From: an uncultured Oxalobacter sp.
GTDB taxonomy: Bacteria > Pseudomonadota > Gammaproteobacteria > Burkholderiales > Burkholderiaceae_D
Length of the DNA: 17,103 nt
Assembly: GCA_937916185.1 (NCBI GenBank)
Contig: CALGGD010000212.1
Span: 1-17,103 of the forward strand
Reading direction: 5' to 3'
Part shown: positions 14,224-17,103 of the stretch, piece by piece
How the letters are laid out: every line of letters starts with the position of its first letter
Position numbering within the stretch: the stretch's first letter is position 1
Translations under genes and position numbers: made by a program
The notes under the pieces: generated by a model
The model's database searches: none
Told to the model about the DNA's origin: nothing
The model's input: only the letters and a program-made list of their open reading frames with translations

Positions 14224-15006
14224 ATGAAAAAACTGGGGTTTATCGGTATGGGGAATATGGCATCTGCAATCCTGCTGGGTGCGGTCGGTTCCGGTTTCCT
14301 GAAAGGTGAAGAAACGGTTGCCTTTGATCTGGATGCCGCCAAAATGGCAGAGCTGAATGCAAAATGCGGGATGGCAATGGCTGATTCTGCTGTGGCTGTC
14401 ATCAACAGCAGTGAGGTTGTCTTGATTGCAGTGAAACCTATCCATGTTGAAGGGGTATTGGCAGAATGCCGTGAAGCATTGAAAGGGAAGGCGCTGCTGT
14501 CGATTGCTGCCGGCTGGTCTTATACCCGTTATCATGAGTTGGTCGATGATTCGACCCGTATCTGTGCGATTATGCCTAACACGCCTGCCATGGTCGGTGA
14601 AAGTATGGCATTGATTGATGCGACAAATGACCTGACGCTTGATGAACTGGCTTTCACCCGTGGGCTTTTTGGAGCATTGGGCGAGGTTGAGGAATTGCCC
14701 AGCCATCTGATGGCTGTGGGGGCAGCATTGTCTGGCTGTGCGCCTGCTTGGGTTTATATGATGATCGAGGCATTGGCTGACGGCGCTGTCCTGCATGGTA
14801 TGCCCCGTGCCACCGCTTATAAACTGGCGAGCCAGACGGTGCTTGGATCTGGCAAGATGGTGAGGGATACCAACCAGCATCCCGGCAAACTCAAGGATGA
14901 TGTCTGTTCTCCCGGCGGTATCACCATCCGGGGTGTCCAGGCATTGGAAGCCAGTGGTTTCCGTGCCGCATTGATGGACGCGGTCAGTGCCGCCTACCAG
15001 AAGTGA
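14224..15006 (+). CDS. proC: Pyrroline-5-carboxylate reductase
   Basis: Last step of proline synthesis: NAD(P)H-dependent reduction of pyrroline-5-carboxylate, cytoplasmic. The ATG at 14224 (MKKLGFIGMGNM) follows AAAGGGG and is chosen over an upstream in-frame start at 14203; 260 residues. The Rossmann dinucleotide motif GFIGMGNMASAI is at 5-16. VKPIHVEGVL and MPNTPAMVGE are conserved family blocks, and the C-terminal signature is DDVCSPGGITIRGVQALE. The related gene often found with proC in this class (YggS, PLP-binding) is not adjacent. It is monocistronic, with a terminator at 15034. Confidence 0.96.
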   Translation: MKKLGFIGMGNMASAILLGAVGSGFLKGEETVAFDLDAAKMAELNAKCGMAMADSAVAVINSSEVVLIAVKPIHVEGVLAECREALKGKALLSIAAGWSYTRYHELVDDSTRICAIMPNTPAMVGESMALIDATNDLTLDELAFTRGLFGALGEVEELPSHLMAVGAALSGCAPAWVYMMIEALADGAVLHGMPRATAYKLASQTVLGSGKMVRDTNQHPGKLKDDVCSPGGITIRGVQALEASGFRAALMDAVSAAYQK

Positions 15007-15033
15007 AGCGGTCGGTCCTTATCTGACAGACGA

Positions 15034-15063
15034 GGGAGATGTCTGAGGATGTCTCCCTTTTTT
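15034..15063 (+). terminator. Rho-independent terminator of proC
   Basis: GGGAGA (15034-15039) pairs with TCTCCC (15052-15057) over a 12-base loop, followed by six T (15058-15063). It begins 28 bases after the proC stop. Confidence 0.75.
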
Positions 15064-15203
15064 CATCCTTCAACGGTCTCAATGGTCAACTGGATGGTTG
15101 TCCGGTTGTTGAAAGTGTTGATGACTGGGCGGTAAGCCAGTTTGACCGTATCCGGCAACAGGGTGTTGTTGGCTGGATGTTTTGGGATTGAAATGGTCAA
15201 AGA
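15063..15203 (-). pseudogene. Probable 3' relic of recJ (single-stranded-DNA exonuclease)
   Basis: The minus strand is open for 46 codons between a TAG at 15206-15204 and a TGA at 15065-15063, with no ATG. The translation ends LPDTVKLAYRPVIN, then FNNRTTIQLTIETVEG. This resembles the C-terminal strand pair of RecJ (general pattern: LAYR, then IN, an NG/NNR turn, and a QL.IE strand). I recall recJ as a neighbour of the lolC-lolD genes in many betaproteobacteria, which would fit a leftover of an ancestral order. No RecJ-like sequence could be followed further upstream. The similarity is judged by eye over a short stretch and could be chance. Confidence 0.4.
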
Positions 15204-15216
15204 CTATTGCTGCGTA

Positions 15217-15244
15217 TTGTCAGTCATGCCTGAAAGGGTACAAT
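15217..15244 (+). promoter_or_regulatory. Candidate sigma-70 promoter of lolC-lolD
   Basis: TTGTCA (15217-15222), 16-base spacer, TACAAT (15239-15244): five of six consensus bases in each hexamer. The predicted start near 15251 leaves a leader of about 50 bases before lolC. Confidence 0.55.
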
Positions 15245-15260
15245 TGGGATTTCTGAAATT

Positions 15261-15305
15261 ATGTCTGTCTGGTTGCAGGATTTCAATCAGGAGTTGCTGC
15301 GTTGA
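15261..15305 (+). CDS. Possible 14-residue upstream ORF coupled to lolC
   Basis: ATG at 15261 opens MSVWLQDFNQELLR and stops with TGA at 15303-15305, overlapping the TTG start of lolC (15302) as TTGA. The lolC ribosome site lies inside it. It has only a ten-base leader if the proposed promoter is right, and no strong Shine-Dalgarno. It may be a coupling leader peptide or chance. Confidence 0.25.
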   Translation: MSVWLQDFNQELLR

Positions 15306-16570
15306 GGTTTTTTTCAAATCTGCCCTTTGAATGGTATGTCGGTCTCCGGTATCTGCGTTCTGGAAAACGCAGTGGCAGGAACCGGTTCATCTCTTTTATC
15401 TCGATGATTTCCATGGCGGGCATCGCTTTAGGGGTCGCCGCCCTGATTATTGTGATGTCGGTGATGAATGGTTTTCAGAAAGAGGTGCGTGACAGGATGC
15501 TGTCCGTGTTGCCGCATATTGAGATACAGGATGTCTATGGTGCATTGCCGAACTGGCGGGAAACAGCAACGGTGGTTCAGCGGAACAAGGATGTTGCCGG
15601 AACAGCGCCTTATGTCATCGGTCAGGCGATGCTGACCCGTGAAGACCTGATGCGGGGCGTGGTTGTCAGGGGGGTTGATCCTGCGTTGGAAGGCAACGTG
15701 TCGGATGTAGGCAGACAGTTCAAGCAAGGATCTTTCTCAAGTCTGCAACCTGATTCATTCAATATCGCCATCGGCAAGGAACTGGCACGGATGCTTCGTG
15801 TCAGGGTGGGTGACAAAGTGACTGTTGTGATTCCCCAAGGGCAGGTGACGCCTGCTGGAATCCTGCCCCGATTGAAGCAGTTCACCGTTTCCGGCATTTT
15901 TGAGGCTGGGCATTTTGAGTTTGATACAACATTGGCTTTTATCAGTATCGATGATGCGATGCGGATTTTCCAGGCGGATGCCCCAACAGGGCTTCGGGTC
16001 AAGCTCCATAATATGCAGGAAGCGCCTGCCATTGCAAAAGACCTGACATTGCTTCTGATTGATCAGGAGGTGGTTGTCAGGGACTGGTCCAAACAGAACA
16101 AGAACTGGTTTGCAGCTGTCCAGACAGAGAAGAAAATGATGTTCATTATCCTGATGTTGATCATCGCTGTTGCCGCATTCAATCTGGTTTCAACTTTGGT
16201 GATGACTGTCACGGAAAAACAGGCGGACATTGCGATTCTCAGGACGCTGGGCGCAACGCCGCGATCCATCATGAAAATATTCATGGTACAGGGCGCATTG
16301 GCAGGGATTCTGGGCACATTGATTGGAGTCAGCTTTGGTGTATTCGTTTCGCTGAACATTGATGTGATTGTGCCTTTTATCGAACGGCTGTTCGGTTTCC
16401 AGTTCTTGCCGAAAAACATCTATCTGATCAGTTCGTTGCCATCAGACCTGCAATGGATGGATGTCTTGAGGATTGGAGGCGCTTCTATCGTGCTTTCATT
16501 CTTGGCGACATTGTACCCAAGCTGGAGTGCAGCAAAAGTCAATCCGGCGGAGGCACTGCGTTATGAATGA
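15302..16570 (+). CDS. lolC: Lipoprotein-releasing ABC transporter permease LolC/E
   Basis: Inner-membrane subunit of the Lol complex, which extracts outer-membrane lipoproteins for transfer to LolA. It has 422 residues. The TTG start is set by CAGGAG eight bases upstream and gives MRFFSNLPFEWYVGLRYLR, the normal family opening. Four membrane segments are visible at about 29-55, 279-301, 327-352 and 389-408, with a large periplasmic domain between the first two; the arrangement is the FtsX-type permease. The ending YPSWSAAKVNPAEALRYE is conserved. Betaproteobacteria often have one LolC-type permease rather than LolC plus LolE, so the symbol follows common usage. It overlaps lolD by eight bases. 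Confidence 0.94.
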   Translation: MRFFSNLPFEWYVGLRYLRSGKRSGRNRFISFISMISMAGIALGVAALIIVMSVMNGFQKEVRDRMLSVLPHIEIQDVYGALPNWRETATVVQRNKDVAGTAPYVIGQAMLTREDLMRGVVVRGVDPALEGNVSDVGRQFKQGSFSSLQPDSFNIAIGKELARMLRVRVGDKVTVVIPQGQVTPAGILPRLKQFTVSGIFEAGHFEFDTTLAFISIDDAMRIFQADAPTGLRVKLHNMQEAPAIAKDLTLLLIDQEVVVRDWSKQNKNWFAAVQTEKKMMFIILMLIIAVAAFNLVSTLVMTVTEKQADIAILRTLGATPRSIMKIFMVQGALAGILGTLIGVSFGVFVSLNIDVIVPFIERLFGFQFLPKNIYLISSLPSDLQWMDVLRIGGASIVLSFLATLYPSWSAAKVNPAEALRYE

Positions 16571-17103
16571 TATCGTTCTGTCCTGCACAGGACTCTGCAA
16601 AACTTACCAGCAGGGGAAATATGCGGTCGAGATTCTTCGGGATATTGATTTCCAGGTGAAGAAGGGTGAGCGTGTCGCCATCGTTGGTGCTTCTGGATCG
16701 GGTAAATCAACGTTCCTGCATCTGCTGGGTGGGTTGGATGAGCCGACAGCAGGTTCGGTTTCCATGAATGGGCAGGTTTTGGCGGAGCTGAGCGGTACGG
16801 CGTGTGATGCGTTGAGAAACAGGACTTTGGGATTTGTCTACCAGTTCCATCACCTGCTGCCCGAATTCACGGCCGTTGAAAACGTGATGATTCCCGCGCT
16901 GATTGCCAGGACGCCGCGTGGCGACGCACGCAAGCGGGCGGAAGAACTGCTCTCACTGCCGTTCATCGCGTCGATCACCGACACTCTGAAGGCGTACCAG
17001 TACTCCAAGCGCTGCAATGTCCTGCGCGTGATGGGCGAAGCCTGCAAGTGGGGAAAACGCGGAGCCACCATCAACTCCATCAACAGATCGGAAGAGCGTC
17101 GTG
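16563..17103 (+). CDS. lolD: Lipoprotein-releasing ABC transporter ATPase, 5' part; downstream end not authentic
   Basis: ATPase subunit that powers lipoprotein release with LolC. The ATG at 16563 lies inside the 3' end of lolC. Walker A GASGSGKS is at residues 42-49, the Q-loop glutamine at Q94 (FVYQFHHLLPEFTA), and the typical ENV...IPALIA follows. Through about residue 130 (RAEELL) the protein is a normal LolD. From there the frame stays open, but the expected LSGGE signature and Walker B never come; the residues (PFIASITDTLKAYQYSKRC and on) do not belong to the family. The last six codons are adapter sequence. Treat only 16563 to about 16952 as lolD. Confidence 0.85.
   Translation, partial: MNDIVLSCTGLCKTYQQGKYAVEILRDIDFQVKKGERVAIVGASGSGKSTFLHLLGGLDEPTAGSVSMNGQVLAELSGTACDALRNRTLGFVYQFHHLLPEFTAVENVMIPALIARTPRGDARKRAEELLSLPFIASITDTLKAYQYSKRCNVLRVMGEACKWGKRGATINSINRSEERR
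16953..17084. other. Contig tail of unknown origin, probable chimera
   Basis: This stretch follows the point where LolD similarity stops and precedes the adapter. It is GC-rich (bases 16861-17040 contain 110 G/C in 180, 61%). It stays open in the lolD frame, but I recognise no family in any frame. Its length suits a single read joined wrongly at the contig end. Confidence 0.6.
17085..17103. other. Illumina TruSeq adapter sequence
   Basis: AGATCGGAAGAGCGTCGTG is the exact start of the Illumina universal adapter as read through from an insert. It is a sequencing artefact, not genomic DNA, and fixes the end of the real contig at or before 17084. Confidence 0.97.

Noticed and set aside
1..17103. 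CRISPR array, transposon, prophage or tRNA gene
   Set aside because: I found no spaced direct repeats, no transposase or integrase gene, and no tRNA-like T-arm/acceptor pairing in the gaps.

Overview
The window reads like a chromosomal contig of an Oxalobacter species (Betaproteobacteria, Oxalobacteraceae). The strongest evidence is the formyl-CoA transferase at 7315-8604 (minus). From memory it follows the Oxalobacter formigenes oxalate enzyme closely over its whole length, with active-site residues at the same numbers, but with enough substitutions to suggest a different species or lineage. The rest is ordinary betaproteobacterial chromosome. Both ends are incomplete: the first gene is cut at base 1, and the last 19 bases are an Illumina adapter, so this is a draft or metagenome contig running to its physical end.

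Layout. (1) 1-2507, plus: the 3' part of prmC, then purN and an RsmB/Sun-type rRNA methyltransferase overlapping by ATGA, then a terminator. (2) 2844-5834, plus: a two-gene operon of a short HyuA-type hydantoinase/oxoprolinase subunit and a class II histone-deacetylase-like amidohydrolase with an extra cysteine-rich tail, closed by a strong bidirectional terminator. (3) 5958-6917, minus: a metallo-beta-lactamase-fold protein with Cys/Gly-rich ends, then a very AT-rich gap with palindromes. (4) 7315-10898, minus: frc, preceded by a long leader and promoter, then an upstream PAS/AAA+/HTH regulator with a damaged AAA+ core and a small serine esterase. (5) 10996-12546, minus: the two-subunit iron-sulfur L-serine dehydratase, sdaAB-sdaAA. 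(6) 12547-14223: mostly non-coding, hairpin-rich then AT-rich, with one unknown 120-residue protein. (7) 14224-17103, plus: proC with terminator, a likely 3' relic of recJ on the opposite strand, a promoter, lolC, and the start of lolD. The lolD frame leaves the family around base 16953 and ends in adapter.

How it fits together. Frc activates oxalate to oxalyl-CoA, the central energy reaction of this genus; its partner decarboxylase gene is not in the window. The adjoining regulator is a natural candidate to control frc, but its AAA+ domain lacks the GAFTGA motif and Walker B acidic residues, so it is unlikely to act as a normal sigma-54 activator. SdaAB/SdaAA deaminate serine to pyruvate, ProC makes proline, PurN uses formyl-tetrahydrofolate in purine synthesis, and LolC/LolD export lipoproteins. 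The least explained unit is the HyuA-HDAC operon, which looks like a two-step amide-hydrolysing pathway of unknown substrate.
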